Shown here: in pieces, positions 42,435 through 52,234 of the stretch
Layout: the number at the start of each line of letters is the position of its first letter
Position numbering within the stretch: position 1 is the first letter of the stretch
Assembly: GCA_900539465.1 (NCBI GenBank)
Contig: UQCF01000002.1
Location: 156,943 to 220,942 of the forward strand
Source of the DNA: an uncultured Ruminococcus sp.
GTDB taxonomy: Bacteria; Bacillota; Clostridia; Oscillospirales; Acutalibacteraceae
DNA length: 64,000 bases
Direction: 5' to 3'
The notes under the pieces: model-generated
Told to the model about the DNA's origin: nothing
Databases searched by the model: none
Seen by the model: the letters and a program-made list of their open reading frames with translations, nothing else
Program-made: the position numbers and the translations under genes

Positions 42435-45400
42435 ATGATGAAACAATCTAAGCGTATGCTTTCTGTTCTTCTTGCGCTCATTATGATGTGCTCTGTCTTT
42501 ACGGTAGGCGCTCAGGCTATGAGAACATCATACGACAGACCGGACAGCTTCGACTCGGTGCTCGACCCGGTTATTTCAACCGAACAGGCGGCAACTATGC
42601 TTCTTGACTACATTGACGCAAATGTTTTCAAGAACATAAATGTTCAGTACAAAATAAGTTTGCCTTGGCCGCTTGACAGCGTAAAAATCGATATTCACGA
42701 TATCGACTCGCTGTTTGATACCATGCGTAATTTGAATGACAGTAGCACAGTTGACGTTGTGTTTACCGTTGTCAGCCTTGGCGATATTGAAAAACTTAAC
42801 CTCAGTGTGGGCGATGATACCAATATCAGAAGAAGATCCTCTAACTGCACCGATCTTGCGGTTCTCTTCAGATTCCTTTGGTTCCTTGAGGTGAACGCTC
42901 AGTATATTTGCAAGTTTGTTGACAATACATTCAACGTAGGCGCACTTAAGAGCCTCGGTGTATTTGATCCTAAAAAAGATCTTGCAATGCTCAACGATCT
43001 TCACGGCACAATAACAGCGGCTGTGTTTGACGCTATATACGGCAAGGGCGCATCAACGGCAGAGGGTACAAAATATTCTGCCGCAACACCTCTTGACGAT
43101 ATTCTTCAGGATTTCATTGACAACAGCCTTGTTAAATTTATTGTTGATATGTGCGCGAGCGCGGACGGCTCAAACAAAGTAGCCGAATTACTCGGATTCA
43201 CTACATTTGCACAGGCGGGCGAAAACAGCGACCTTGACGAACTTGGCAAGCTTCGCAAAGACGTTCCCACAACAAAGCTTCTCCCGAGTCTTACCGACAG
43301 CACCGAAGAGGGCGACGGCAAACTCGGCAAGCTCAGACTAACAACCGATTCTACCTATGATTTCTTCAAAAAGATAATCAAGGCTCTTATTCGCGACATA
43401 GTTCTTCCATATGCTGGCCCGCTTCTTGCAGACCTTATCGGTGAAAAGAACGCGAACTATATTGACGTTGTTGTTGAGGTTCTTAAACTTAACATCACTT
43501 TCCCCGAAAATGCAACTACCAGAGACAAGGTAGATACTCTTCTCAAATATCTTCTTGTCGGCGAGGGCAGCACAAAATATATTTATTTTGAAGAGATTAA
43601 AGATGCCAACGGCAACGTAGTCGCTTCAAAACTCAGACTTGCAGACGGTCTTTGGGATGAGATATGCAAACTTATCCGTGTTGTACTTCCGATGCTTCCC
43701 TCTTTCTGGGATGATGCTCCCAACATCGACAAGACAGACGAGCAGCTTTCTGCAATGAGCAACGAAGAGTTTATAACATATGTTCTTCAGGTGTTCCTTG
43801 AGAAGTTTGTTGATAACGTTGATTTTGCGTCTGACTGCAAAACAATTAAAGAGCTTGCTTCAAGAACTCTTATCGAGGTTGCGGCAGAGCTTGTACCCGG
43901 CATCGACTTTGAGCAGCAGTTTGAAAACGGTCAGCTTCTTTATAACAGTGAAGACTGTCTTACAGTTGCGGCAAGCATTATTCAGTATTATCTCAACGGT
44001 GAAACCACTATTGAAAACAATCAGGTTCAGCCCGGCATAGTCGATATGTTTGACACTGCGGTTGAGTGGTTAATGAGCAAATACGGCGCATTCTTCGGCT
44101 ACAAACCCGAGAATTACACCGGTGCAGACAAGACTGTTTGGAACAAGCTTTATGACACAATATTCCAGTGGATTCCCGTTACAGTCTTCTACGGTGTTGA
44201 AGACAGCCCCGCAGGTATAGAAAACCTTGTAATGAATAAGCTTATCGGCTCAGTTCTTAACTTTGATATTGACGGTATTCTTTCTGTTTTCGGTCACCGT
44301 AACGATTCGGAGCTTATGAAGCCGCTGCCGAAGCTTATTGTTGACTTGCTTGCAAGAATTGTAAACCCGATATTCGGTCTTCCCACTCAGAGAGAGAGCG
44401 ACGCTAACGGAACAGATCAGAAATCGCTCGTATTCCCGTATGAGTATAAGACTCTTGATGACCTTATAACAGTTAATAACACAACAACCGGCAGACTTAA
44501 CGGAACAGGCCTTAAAAATTCGGTTTATGTTCTTCTTTCAAACCTCAGCAAGCTCCATGCAGATACATCTTGCTTGCTTTATCAGTCACTTCCGCTTGTA
44601 GCCGGTCTTATGGGACTTTGGAATGCCGATACATATCCTTTCATAATTCCTCAGGCACCGTCCTCTTACCCGATAAAGAACGGCAAAACCCTCACAGAGC
44701 TTTATAACAAATATGCCGAAACCGCTAACGACGGCAAGTCATATGATTCGGATGATTATTCATATTTCCATATGGTAGACTTCCAGCCGTTCCTTTATCT
44801 TGAGTTCAAACGTGCACGCAGAAACGTTAAAGAGCTTGTTGACCTCTATAACGGTTCACTTGTAAATCCGGCAGTTACTGCACCCACCAGAACCGAAATG
44901 ACAAACGCAGCATATGTTCTTGAAACATATGCCAGAATGATGGAAGACGGCTACAACATGGATGCCAGTGAGTCTTCGGATCCCAATGCGTATGAATATT
45001 TTGGCGAGACAACGGCAAACAACTATCAGCTTAATAAAACTCTCAATAAAGTAAAAGCCGCTAACTATCAGCAGCTCACCAATGACGACGGAACAACCAC
45101 CTACACTGGAAGAACCTGGAGAGCTTATGAGAAAGCATATGCTTTTGCGGTTAAGGTAAATAATGAGTATTATGAAGCTGCTAATTCTTCAAATGCAGAT
45201 GCGGAGCTTCGCGACATGAGACAGTCCCGCATCAACATGGCAAGAAAAATGCTTATTAGAGCCACAAAAGAGCTTAAAGCATATGTTCCGCTTGCAGATT
45301 ACTCTGCACTTGATATTTCGATTGGCGTTATCGCAAACATCGTCAGCCTCAGAAAGTTCACGCAGAAGTCAATAGACGCGGTTGTTGCAGCATACGAAAA

Positions 45401-46061
45401 GGCTATACATCTTGACCGCGACTACGACCAGGACGATCAGGGCATAATTGACAGATGTAAAGAAAAGCTTGACTCTTCCGTTGAGGACTTCAACGTTAAC
45501 CTTTGTGATTATCTTGACCTTTACTTCGACGGCGAAGAGCAGTTTATTGATGAAAACCATAACTACCTCTTCGGTCTCCCCGAGGGCTTCGCTTCTCAGC
45601 AGAGCATAGAAGAGTTCGGCGACTTCAATATGTATATGTCTTCTAACTATGCACAGGGTATGGCCGCAACAGGCGACGCTTATAACCTCGGCATAGCAGG
45701 CACGGCAAACGGCAACGGCACAGGCGCGGTAATCAAGATGTATGCAGTTGAGGATGAACAGTACACAACACCTAAGGGACCGTCATATTCGGTAGTTATC
45801 TTCGGTGATGTAGACGGCGATTCTTATGCAGATGCTTGTGACGCAGTTCTTATCAGAGCTTACAGCGCAATGCTTCTTGACAATGCTCAGATCGGTGACG
45901 CCGCTGTTTATGCAGGTGATATAGACTGCAACAGCTCACTTGATATTGATGATGCAAGAAAGTGCGAAAAGGCAGGACTTAAAAAGATAGAAATATCTCA
46001 GACTCCCGAAGCACGCACCTCTCAGACATACGGCATACTTGATTTGCTTGGTTTGAGATAA
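42435..46061 (+). CDS. Large secreted dockerin-containing protein of unknown function
   Basis: 1208 residues. Signal peptide ~1-27 (LSVLLALIMMCSVFTVGAQA). A long central region (~60-850) has no family I recognise; it is rich in helices and acidic patches, with phrases such as LLADLIGEKNANYIDVVVEVL. A helical region (~900-1050, MARKMLIRATKELKAYV, SIDAVVAAYEKAI) resembles FIVAR-type spacer bundles. The C-terminus is a type I dockerin-like pair: GDVDGDSYADACDAVLIRAY and GDIDCNSSLDIDDARKCEKAG, each with Asp-rich calcium loops. No glycosidase motif seen. RBS GGAGG; ATG 42435 followed by a second ATG. Confidence 0.85.
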   Translation: MMKQSKRMLSVLLALIMMCSVFTVGAQAMRTSYDRPDSFDSVLDPVISTEQAATMLLDYIDANVFKNINVQYKISLPWPLDSVKIDIHDIDSLFDTMRNLNDSSTVDVVFTVVSLGDIEKLNLSVGDDTNIRRRSSNCTDLAVLFRFLWFLEVNAQYICKFVDNTFNVGALKSLGVFDPKKDLAMLNDLHGTITAAVFDAIYGKGASTAEGTKYSAATPLDDILQDFIDNSLVKFIVDMCASADGSNKVAELLGFTTFAQAGENSDLDELGKLRKDVPTTKLLPSLTDSTEEGDGKLGKLRLTTDSTYDFFKKIIKALIRDIVLPYAGPLLADLIGEKNANYIDVVVEVLKLNITFPENATTRDKVDTLLKYLLVGEGSTKYIYFEEIKDANGNVVASKLRLADGLWDEICKLIRVVLPMLPSFWDDAPNIDKTDEQLSAMSNEEFITYVLQVFLEKFVDNVDFASDCKTIKELASRTLIEVAAELVPGIDFEQQFENGQLLYNSEDCLTVAASIIQYYLNGETTIENNQVQPGIVDMFDTAVEWLMSKYGAFFGYKPENYTGADKTVWNKLYDTIFQWIPVTVFYGVEDSPAGIENLVMNKLIGSVLNFDIDGILSVFGHRNDSELMKPLPKLIVDLLARIVNPIFGLPTQRESDANGTDQKSLVFPYEYKTLDDLITVNNTTTGRLNGTGLKNSVYVLLSNLSKLHADTSCLLYQSLPLVAGLMGLWNADTYPFIIPQAPSSYPIKNGKTLTELYNKYAETANDGKSYDSDDYSYFHMVDFQPFLYLEFKRARRNVKELVDLYNGSLVNPAVTAPTRTEMTNAAYVLETYARMMEDGYNMDASESSDPNAYEYFGETTANNYQLNKTLNKVKAANYQQLTNDDGTTTYTGRTWRAYEKAYAFAVKVNNEYYEAANSSNADAELRDMRQSRINMARKMLIRATKELKAYVPLADYSALDISIGVIANIVSLRKFTQKSIDAVVAAYEKAIHLDRDYDQDDQGIIDRCKEKLDSSVEDFNVNLCDYLDLYFDGEEQFIDENHNYLFGLPEGFASQQSIEEFGDFNMYMSSNYAQGMAATGDAYNLGIAGTANGNGTGAVIKMYAVEDEQYTTPKGPSYSVVIFGDVDGDSYADACDAVLIRAYSAMLLDNAQIGDAAVYAGDIDCNSSLDIDDARKCEKAGLKKIEISQTPEARTSQTYGILDLLGLR

Positions 46062-46075
46062 GCGACAAATTTTAC

Positions 46076-46105
46076 AGACGGCGCTCATTGGGCGCCGTCT
46101 TTTTC
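46076..46105 (+). terminator. Terminator after the large dockerin protein gene
   Basis: AGACGGCGC / GCGCCGTCT, 9-bp perfect stem, 7-base loop, then TTTTTCTG. Confidence 0.88.
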
Positions 46106-46153
46106 TGCTTTTTGGGCAAATTGTGTCAGGTTTGTTAATTTTTGCCTGCTCTC

Positions 46154-46181
46154 TTGACATTTTTCTAAAACGTACTATACT
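46154..46181 (+). promoter_or_regulatory. Promoter of htpG
   Basis: TTGACA, 16-base spacer, TATACT, directly upstream of the CIRCE element. Confidence 0.8.
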
Positions 46182-46185
46182 ATTA

Positions 46186-46212
46186 TTAGCACTCAAGTAT
46201 TACGAGTGCTAA
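46186..46212. promoter_or_regulatory. CIRCE element (HrcA operator) of htpG
   Basis: TTAGCACTC-N9-GAGTGCTAA, an exact match to the CIRCE consensus; the symmetry extends outward to 13-bp arms (46182-46216). It starts 4 bases after the -10 box and so covers the start site. Confidence 0.97.
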
Positions 46213-46243
46213 TAATTATTTATAACAGAGAGAAGAGATATAT

Positions 46244-48127
46244 ATGAGAAAAAAACAATTTAAAGCAGAGTCAAAAAAGCTGCTCGATATGATGATAAAC
46301 TCGATTTATACGCACAAAGAAATCTTTTTGAGAGAGCTTATCTCAAACGCAAGCGATGCAATGGATAAGCGCTATTATCATTCGCTTACAGATGATACCG
46401 AGGGACTTTCGAGAGAAGATTATAAAATTTATATCACAGCCGATAAAGATGCGAGAACTCTCACAATAAAAGATAACGGCTGCGGCATGAGCGAGCAGGA
46501 GCTTGAGAGCAACCTCGGCACAATCGCAAAAAGCGGTTCGCTTGACTTTAAGAACAATAACGAAAAACAAGATGATGTTGAAATTATCGGTCAGTTCGGT
46601 GTCGGATTCTACTCCGCATTTATGGTCAGTGACGAGGTTACGGTCAAGACTAAGACCGCCGATGATTCCTGCGGTCATATGTGGGTATCTCAGGGCGCGG
46701 ACGGTTACACGATAAGCGAGTGCGACAAAGACGATATCGGCACAGAAATTACGCTTCATATTAAGGATAACACAGAAGAAGAAAACTACGATGAATTTTT
46801 GGAGCAGTACCGCATAGAAAGCCTTGTTAAAAAATATTCCGATTATATTCGCTACCCGATAATGATGGATGTTGAAGAGCGCAAGCTCAAAGAGGGCAGT
46901 GATAACGAATATGAGACTGTAAAAGAAAGCAAACAGCTCAACAGTATGGTGCCTATTTGGCGCAAAAACAAGAATGAGATAACAGAGGATGAATATAAAT
47001 CCTTTTATATGGATAAATTCCATGATTACACCGCGCCGCTTCACATCATTCATTCAAAAACAGAGGGTCAGGTAACATATGACGCACTTCTGTTTATCCC
47101 CGAAAAAGCACCGTGGGATTATTATTCAAAAGACTTTGAAAAGGGTCTTCAGCTTTATTCAAACGGCGTTATGATAATGGAAAAATGCTCCGACCTCTTG
47201 CCGGATTATTTCAGCTTTGTAAAAGGACTTGTTGACAGCGCAGACCTTTCACTCAATATTTCGCGTGAGGTTTTGCAGCACGATTATCAGCTCAAACTTA
47301 TTGCAAAGAATATAGAGAAAAAGATTAAAAATGAGCTTGCAAAGCTTCTTAAAACCGACTGCGATAAATACATCAAGTTCTTTGAGGCATTTGGTTCACA
47401 GCTAAAGCTCGGTGTTTATGCTGATTTCGGCAGACATTCTGATGAACTCAAAGACCTTTTGATGTTCTATTCTTCAACCGAAAAGAGACTTGTTACTCTC
47501 GGTGAATACGTTGACAGAATGAAAGATGAGCAGACATCTATTCTCTATGCCTGCGGTGAGACCATAGACAAAATTGATATGCTTCCTCAGGCAGATTCAC
47601 TTAAAGATAAAGGCTATGAGGTTCTTTACCTCACAGAGGGCATTGACGAGTTTGCTCTTAAAATGCTTCAGAGATATAAAGAGAAAGATTTTGCAAATAT
47701 CTGTGCCGATGATGTTGACCTTGATACTCAGGAAGAAAAGGACGCAATAAATAAAGAGAATGAGACAGCTAAGGACATGCTTGACTTTATGAAGGATTCG
47801 CTTGACGGAGCTGTTCAGTCGGTTCGCTTCACAAATAAGCTTAAAAATCACCCCGTATGTCTTACCAGCGAGGGCGATGTTTCGGTAGAGATGGAAAAGG
47901 TTCTCAATACTCTGCCGGGTGAAGAGAATAAGGTTAAAGCACAGATAGTCCTTGAGATAAACGCAGAGCACCCTGTTGCTCAAAAACTAAAAGCTCTTTA
48001 TGACAGCGATAAGAATAAAGTGGCAGATTATGCGAGAATACTTTATTCCGTTGCAAGGCTTATCGGCGGCATGAGCGTTGAAAACCCGACGGAGCTCAGC
48101 AACCTTGTTTGTGATTTAATGGTTTAA
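46244..48127 (+). CDS. htpG: Chaperone HtpG (Hsp90)
   Basis: 627 residues, full length. GHKL ATPase domain: ELISNASDAMDK, KDNGCGMSEQEL, GTIAKSGSL, GQFGVGFYSAFMVSD; middle domain with SLNISREVLQ; C-terminal dimerisation region ending LSNLVCDLMV. Has the bacterial layout without the eukaryotic charged linker. RBS GAGAGAAGAG. Controlled by CIRCE, so part of the HrcA heat-shock regulon here, unlike Bacillus subtilis. Confidence 0.97.
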   Translation: MRKKQFKAESKKLLDMMINSIYTHKEIFLRELISNASDAMDKRYYHSLTDDTEGLSREDYKIYITADKDARTLTIKDNGCGMSEQELESNLGTIAKSGSLDFKNNNEKQDDVEIIGQFGVGFYSAFMVSDEVTVKTKTADDSCGHMWVSQGADGYTISECDKDDIGTEITLHIKDNTEEENYDEFLEQYRIESLVKKYSDYIRYPIMMDVEERKLKEGSDNEYETVKESKQLNSMVPIWRKNKNEITEDEYKSFYMDKFHDYTAPLHIIHSKTEGQVTYDALLFIPEKAPWDYYSKDFEKGLQLYSNGVMIMEKCSDLLPDYFSFVKGLVDSADLSLNISREVLQHDYQLKLIAKNIEKKIKNELAKLLKTDCDKYIKFFEAFGSQLKLGVYADFGRHSDELKDLLMFYSSTEKRLVTLGEYVDRMKDEQTSILYACGETIDKIDMLPQADSLKDKGYEVLYLTEGIDEFALKMLQRYKEKDFANICADDVDLDTQEEKDAINKENETAKDMLDFMKDSLDGAVQSVRFTNKLKNHPVCLTSEGDVSVEMEKVLNTLPGEENKVKAQIVLEINAEHPVAQKLKALYDSDKNKVADYARILYSVARLIGGMSVENPTELSNLVCDLMV

Positions 48128-48193
48128 ACGGCATAATTTTGCTTGATTGTTTGACCTTACAATGTTATAATAAAAGGCAAGTCAGGAGAGTGT

Positions 48194-49360
48194 ATGCCAA
48201 TGCAAAAAGAAAGAAAAATAACCTTCCCCAAGGGCAGAAAATTAAAAATAATGCAGGTCAGCGACCCGCAGGATATGCACATTGTCAGAAGCGCTATGCT
48301 CAAAATGCTGAATGCCGCCTATGCAAAAGAGAAGCCGGATCTTATCGTTTTCACGGGCGACAACATTTTGGGCAACCATGTTGACGATTCAATAATCGGC
48401 CCTATAAAAAACAAAAAGAAGAGCGTAACCGCCAAGAGAATAAAAAAAGCTCTCGGTTATATTCTTAAGCCCGTCAATAAATTAAAAATTCCGTTTTGCA
48501 TGATTTACGGCAATCACGATGACCGTAACAGCCTCACAAAGCAGGAACAGGCAGAATTTTATAAGGAATACGAGTATTTCGTAGGACTTAATTCGGATGA
48601 ACCTGAGCTCGACTGCGATACATATAACCTTCCTATATACGACAGTAACGGAGAAAAGATAGTCTATAACCTTTGGCTTATGGATTCTGCCGGAGTGGAC
48701 GATAACGGTGAAAACGGCTATGAATACGTTAAAAAAGAGGCCGTTGAGTGGTATAAGCGCAAGAGTGACGAACTGCGCGAGCAAAACGGCGGTGAACCCG
48801 TTATGTCGCTTATGTTTCAGCATATTCCGATTCCGCAAACGGTTGAGCTGTTTAAAGAATGTTCGGAGGATGACCCCAAAGCTCTCCGTTCACCGTTTAA
48901 TGACGGCAAGTTCTATAAGCTTGATGAAGAAAAAGCAAAGGGCTATGCTTTTGAATACCCCGAGGTATGCGAAAAGGACTTCGGTCAGCTTGACGCCATC
49001 AAAGAAAAAGGCGATGTATGTGCTCTTGTGTTTGGTCATGACCATACAAATTCATTCACCGCGAAGATAGATGGCGTGAATATTGTTCAGACCTCCGGCG
49101 CATCATTCAGAAGCTACGGCAATATGATTTCAAGAGGCGTCAGAATTTTTGAGATAGACGAGAACGATACATCTTCTTTCACCACAAGAAATCTCGGATA
49201 TTTTGACCTTTTCGGTAAAGGATTTTTCTCGATTTTGCGTTATATAATGGGTGCTGACGAGCAGGAGAAAAAGAGAAATCTTATATGGATACTTTCTGCT
49301 ATATTTATAGTTGCGCTTATAGTTTATCTTTTGGGCGCGACGCATCTTTTAAATTTTTAA
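48194..49360 (+). CDS. Membrane-anchored calcineurin-like metallophosphoesterase
   Basis: 388 residues. Metallophosphoesterase motifs in order: MQVSDPQDMH, FTGDNILG, YGNHDDRN, QHIPIP, and VFGHDHTNSF. The first motif has Q in place of the usual D-x-H histidine (SDPQD). A C-terminal hydrophobic helix (~365-383, WILSAIFIVALIVYLLG) suggests membrane anchoring with the enzyme on the cytoplasmic side, as there is no signal peptide. RBS GGAGAG. Substrate unknown. Followed after 15 bases by the epimerase. Confidence 0.88.
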   Translation: MPMQKERKITFPKGRKLKIMQVSDPQDMHIVRSAMLKMLNAAYAKEKPDLIVFTGDNILGNHVDDSIIGPIKNKKKSVTAKRIKKALGYILKPVNKLKIPFCMIYGNHDDRNSLTKQEQAEFYKEYEYFVGLNSDEPELDCDTYNLPIYDSNGEKIVYNLWLMDSAGVDDNGENGYEYVKKEAVEWYKRKSDELREQNGGEPVMSLMFQHIPIPQTVELFKECSEDDPKALRSPFNDGKFYKLDEEKAKGYAFEYPEVCEKDFGQLDAIKEKGDVCALVFGHDHTNSFTAKIDGVNIVQTSGASFRSYGNMISRGVRIFEIDENDTSSFTTRNLGYFDLFGKGFFSILRYIMGADEQEKKRNLIWILSAIFIVALIVYLLGATHLLNF

Positions 49361-49375
49361 AGGAGATTATTTGAT

Positions 49376-50368
49376 ATGAACAAACCTATCAGTGTTTTGA
49401 CCGGTGCAACGGGACATATCGGCTATGCTCTTTTGTTAAAGCTTGTTAATGAGGGCGAAAATGTAAGAATCCTTATAAGAAAGGACAGCAAAATATTTGA
49501 CGGCATAGAGTGCGAAAAGGTTTACGGTGATGTAACCGATCCAGAATCCCTTGAAAAGGCGTTTGAGGGCGCAGACGTTGTTTATCACCTTGCAGGCGTT
49601 ATTGATATAAATGCCGCAGACGATAATCTTGTATGGAACGTAAACGTGGGCGGAACCAAAAATGTTGTTGCCGCTTGCCAAAAGTGCGGAGTAAGACGTC
49701 TTGTTTACGCTTCGTCAGTTGACGCATATATCCCTCTGCCAGGCAACGAGGTTATGAGAGAGGTAGATAAATTCTACCCCGATAAGCTTGAGGGCACATA
49801 TGCAAAAACCAAAGCAACTGCCACAAACTTTGTATTTAACGAGTGCCGCAAGGGCAGACTTGACGCGGTTGTTGTTTACCCCGGTGCCTGTATAGGACCT
49901 TATGATTTCAAGGTATCAAACGTAGGCGAAATGGTAAGAATGTTTATTGACGGCAACTTTCCGGCATCTCTTTCCTTTGGAGCATATAACTTTGTTGACA
50001 TAAGAGATATTGCAGACGGTATGTATGCCGCGGCAAAAAAAGGTAAGAGCGGCGAAGGATACATACTTTGCGGCGAGCCGATTTCAACAGATGAGTTTAT
50101 TCGTATAACGGCAGAGGCTTGCGGCAAAAAAGCACCGAAGGTCAAAATGCCTTACGGCGTTGTGAAGCTTGCCGCACCGCTTATGGAGGTTTATTATAAA
50201 GCCTCAAAAACGACGCCTCTCTTTACAAGGTATACTATAAGAAAGCTTATATCAAACTGCAACTTTTCAATAGATAAAGCACGAACAGAGCTTGGTTATT
50301 CGCCCATGACAGTTAAAAAATCGGTGAACGATATGGTTCGGTGGATAAAAGAAAACGAAAAGAAATAA
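49376..50368 (+). CDS. NAD-dependent epimerase/dehydratase (extended SDR)
   Basis: 330 residues. Rossmann motif TGATGHIG (TGxxGxxG, ~10), DVTDPESL, VYHLAGVID, YASSVDAY, and catalytic YAKTK (Y-x3-K, ~143). The overall look is close to dihydroflavonol reductase/3-beta-HSD-type SDRs. RBS AAGGAG. Substrate cannot be inferred. Ends in a strong terminator. Confidence 0.9.
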   Translation: MNKPISVLTGATGHIGYALLLKLVNEGENVRILIRKDSKIFDGIECEKVYGDVTDPESLEKAFEGADVVYHLAGVIDINAADDNLVWNVNVGGTKNVVAACQKCGVRRLVYASSVDAYIPLPGNEVMREVDKFYPDKLEGTYAKTKATATNFVFNECRKGRLDAVVVYPGACIGPYDFKVSNVGEMVRMFIDGNFPASLSFGAYNFVDIRDIADGMYAAAKKGKSGEGYILCGEPISTDEFIRITAEACGKKAPKVKMPYGVVKLAAPLMEVYYKASKTTPLFTRYTIRKLISNCNFSIDKARTELGYSPMTVKKSVNDMVRWIKENEKK

Positions 50369-50375
50369 TAAAAAT

Positions 50376-50413
50376 TGCCGTAAGAGTGGGGGAAACCACT
50401 CTTACGGCATTGC
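50376..50413 (+). terminator. Terminator after the epimerase gene
   Basis: TGCCGTAAGAGTGG / CCACTCTTACGGCA, 14-bp perfect stem, loop of GGGAAA type, then TTGCTTTGC. Confidence 0.85.
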
Positions 50414-50464
50414 TTTGCTCAAAAAGTCTGTCGCATTCGGCACAGACCGTTTGGTATTATGATT

Positions 50465-51349
50465 TTAATATGTGAGGCTGTAGTCAACAACGCCGTCGGC
50501 GCTTTTCATTGTTATTCCCTGTATTTTAACGTTTTTAGCCCAAGCGGTTGCGGTGTAGCTCCATTTGCAGCCTTTCTTTATAAGCTTGCCGTCTTTGTCG
50601 GCAGTTATTGTTATGACCGCATTTGTGTATGTAATTTCACCGCTTGCCTTAGAAATATCGGCTATTGTGACATCGTTTTCTTTTAAAAGTCTCGGAACAT
50701 TACCCACAACACCTATGCCGTGACCGACTGTGCCCTCATATTTTTCACCATCAAGTCCGTCGGTCTGGTCTTTGAGCTTGAAGGTAATTGTGACGTTGCC
50801 TTTATCATCTTTTTTAAAGTCTGCCGAGGTGATGTCGTCCTCGCAAAAAGCGTTCATATCGCCGGGGAAGCCCGGTATGTCTTTTGAATTGCTGCTGATA
50901 ACATCTTTAATCAGGGGCGAAAGAATATTGCTTACAATAGTTGAGCCAAGATTTACCTTTTTAAGGTTAAAAGACTGATAGCAAGCAACATCGCTATTCT
51001 TTTTGGCAATGTCTTTATAAAATGCAAGTATTTCGGCTTTGGTTTCAGGCAATTTTTCATCTTGACTGTCTGCCGGAAAAGCTTTTATAATTCCCGTGGC
51101 GTACTGCAAAATCATCAGCGCGTCTGCCGAATTGATCTTTTTGTCTGCGTTAACATCTGCCGAAGCGAGCGCGTCGGAGCCCAGTTTTATTGTGCCTGTT
51201 GCATGCTGCAAAACCATGAGTGCGTCGCCGGAATTTACTTTGCCGTCACCGTTTACATCACCTGTCTTGGTGTTTTGGGCAAAAGCGCAAAGGCAAGAGG
51301 CTGAAACAACGGTTATTGCTGCAAGTGCCGCAGCTATTATTTTTTTCAT
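50465..51349 (-). CDS. Secreted protein with N-terminal dockerin
   Basis: 294 residues. Signal peptide ~1-24, then at once a complete dockerin pair (~30-90: GDVNGDGKVNSGDALMVLQHATG and ADVNADKKINSADALMILQYATG, each a Ca-binding loop plus helix). The remainder (~105-294) is an unrecognised soluble domain, mostly beta-rich towards the end (VTITFKLKDQTDG, GEITYTNAVITITADKDGKLI). RBS GGAGGG. Lies 20 bases after a sister dockerin gene on the same strand, so probably an operon. Confidence 0.85.
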   Translation of the reverse strand: MKKIIAAALAAITVVSASCLCAFAQNTKTGDVNGDGKVNSGDALMVLQHATGTIKLGSDALASADVNADKKINSADALMILQYATGIIKAFPADSQDEKLPETKAEILAFYKDIAKKNSDVACYQSFNLKKVNLGSTIVSNILSPLIKDVISSNSKDIPGFPGDMNAFCEDDITSADFKKDDKGNVTITFKLKDQTDGLDGEKYEGTVGHGIGVVGNVPRLLKENDVTIADISKASGEITYTNAVITITADKDGKLIKKGCKWSYTATAWAKNVKIQGITMKSADGVVDYSLTY

Positions 51350-51369
51350 TTTATACCCTCCGAATAATC

Positions 51370-52203
51370 TTATGCCTGCCCAAACATATTTTTAAGGCTT
51401 TCATCGTATTTGTAATGTGACGGTATATTAAACATAGAGCTGTTTGCGCTTGCTTTCATTTGTGTGATGTCAAATACCTGTGACTCACCCTTGCCGTTGG
51501 TCATTTTGAGCGTTTTCAGTTCGTTAGAGAGGAAGTAATACTGAATTGTAGAGTCCGAAGAAGTATAGAAGGTTTCACAAGAGTATGTCTTTGTGCCGAC
51601 CTTTTCCTGCGTTGTTGCGCCGTAAACGCCGTCAATCTTAAAGATTTCAAGAATAAGACCGCGAAGTTCTTCAATCATCTCCGGGCTTTCGGTTTCGCAG
51701 TATTTAGCGAGCATGGGAACTAAAATATATGATTTTCCGTCCTTTTCGAGGAAGCGAATCTCAATGCCCATATAAGTGGCCGATGTGGCATTGGAGGAAC
51801 CGTCGGAAGAAATAACGCAGTTGACTTTGTCGTTGCCCTCGGTCATAGTTACACCGATAGTGTAAGCTTTTGAGCTTATAACAGGGTCAACTTTTGTTGC
51901 TTTGAGCGTGTTTTTGTCGGTCTTTTTAAACTCTCTAAGCTGACCTGTCGCATACATGAGAATTGAGAGTGCGTCGTTGGAGTTGATTTTGCCGTCTGCC
52001 GTTACATCGGCAAGAGCCTTTTGCATATCGTTGGGTTTTTTAATTCCCGTTGCTATCTGAAGAACAAGCAACGCATCTGATGCATTTACCTTTTTGTCAA
52101 GTGTAACGTCGCCGTAATTATAAAGTGCCGCGAATGCGCCCGTGGCAAATGACGCAAATATTATTGCCGATACCATTAAAACTGCTATTACTTTTTTAAA
52201 CAT
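51370..52203 (-). CDS. Secreted protein with N-terminal dockerin, sister of the next gene
   Basis: 277 residues. Signal peptide ~1-25; dockerin pair ~29-95 (GDVTLDKKVNASDALLVLQIATG, ADVTADGKINSNDALSILMYATG); C-terminal domain ~110-277 with alternating strands (YTIGVTMTEGNDKVNCVISSDG, YMGIEIRFLEKDGKSYILVP), which loosely recalls LolA/LppX-like lipoprotein folds, a weak resemblance. RBS AAGGAAGG. Begins 31 bases after the cyclophilin gene with no terminator between, so may share its transcript. Confidence 0.83.
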   Translation of the reverse strand: MFKKVIAVLMVSAIIFASFATGAFAALYNYGDVTLDKKVNASDALLVLQIATGIKKPNDMQKALADVTADGKINSNDALSILMYATGQLREFKKTDKNTLKATKVDPVISSKAYTIGVTMTEGNDKVNCVISSDGSSNATSATYMGIEIRFLEKDGKSYILVPMLAKYCETESPEMIEELRGLILEIFKIDGVYGATTQEKVGTKTYSCETFYTSSDSTIQYYFLSNELKTLKMTNGKGESQVFDITQMKASANSSMFNIPSHYKYDESLKNMFGQA

Positions 52204-52234
52204 AGTACTAACCTTCCTTTTTGTTATTTAAAAG

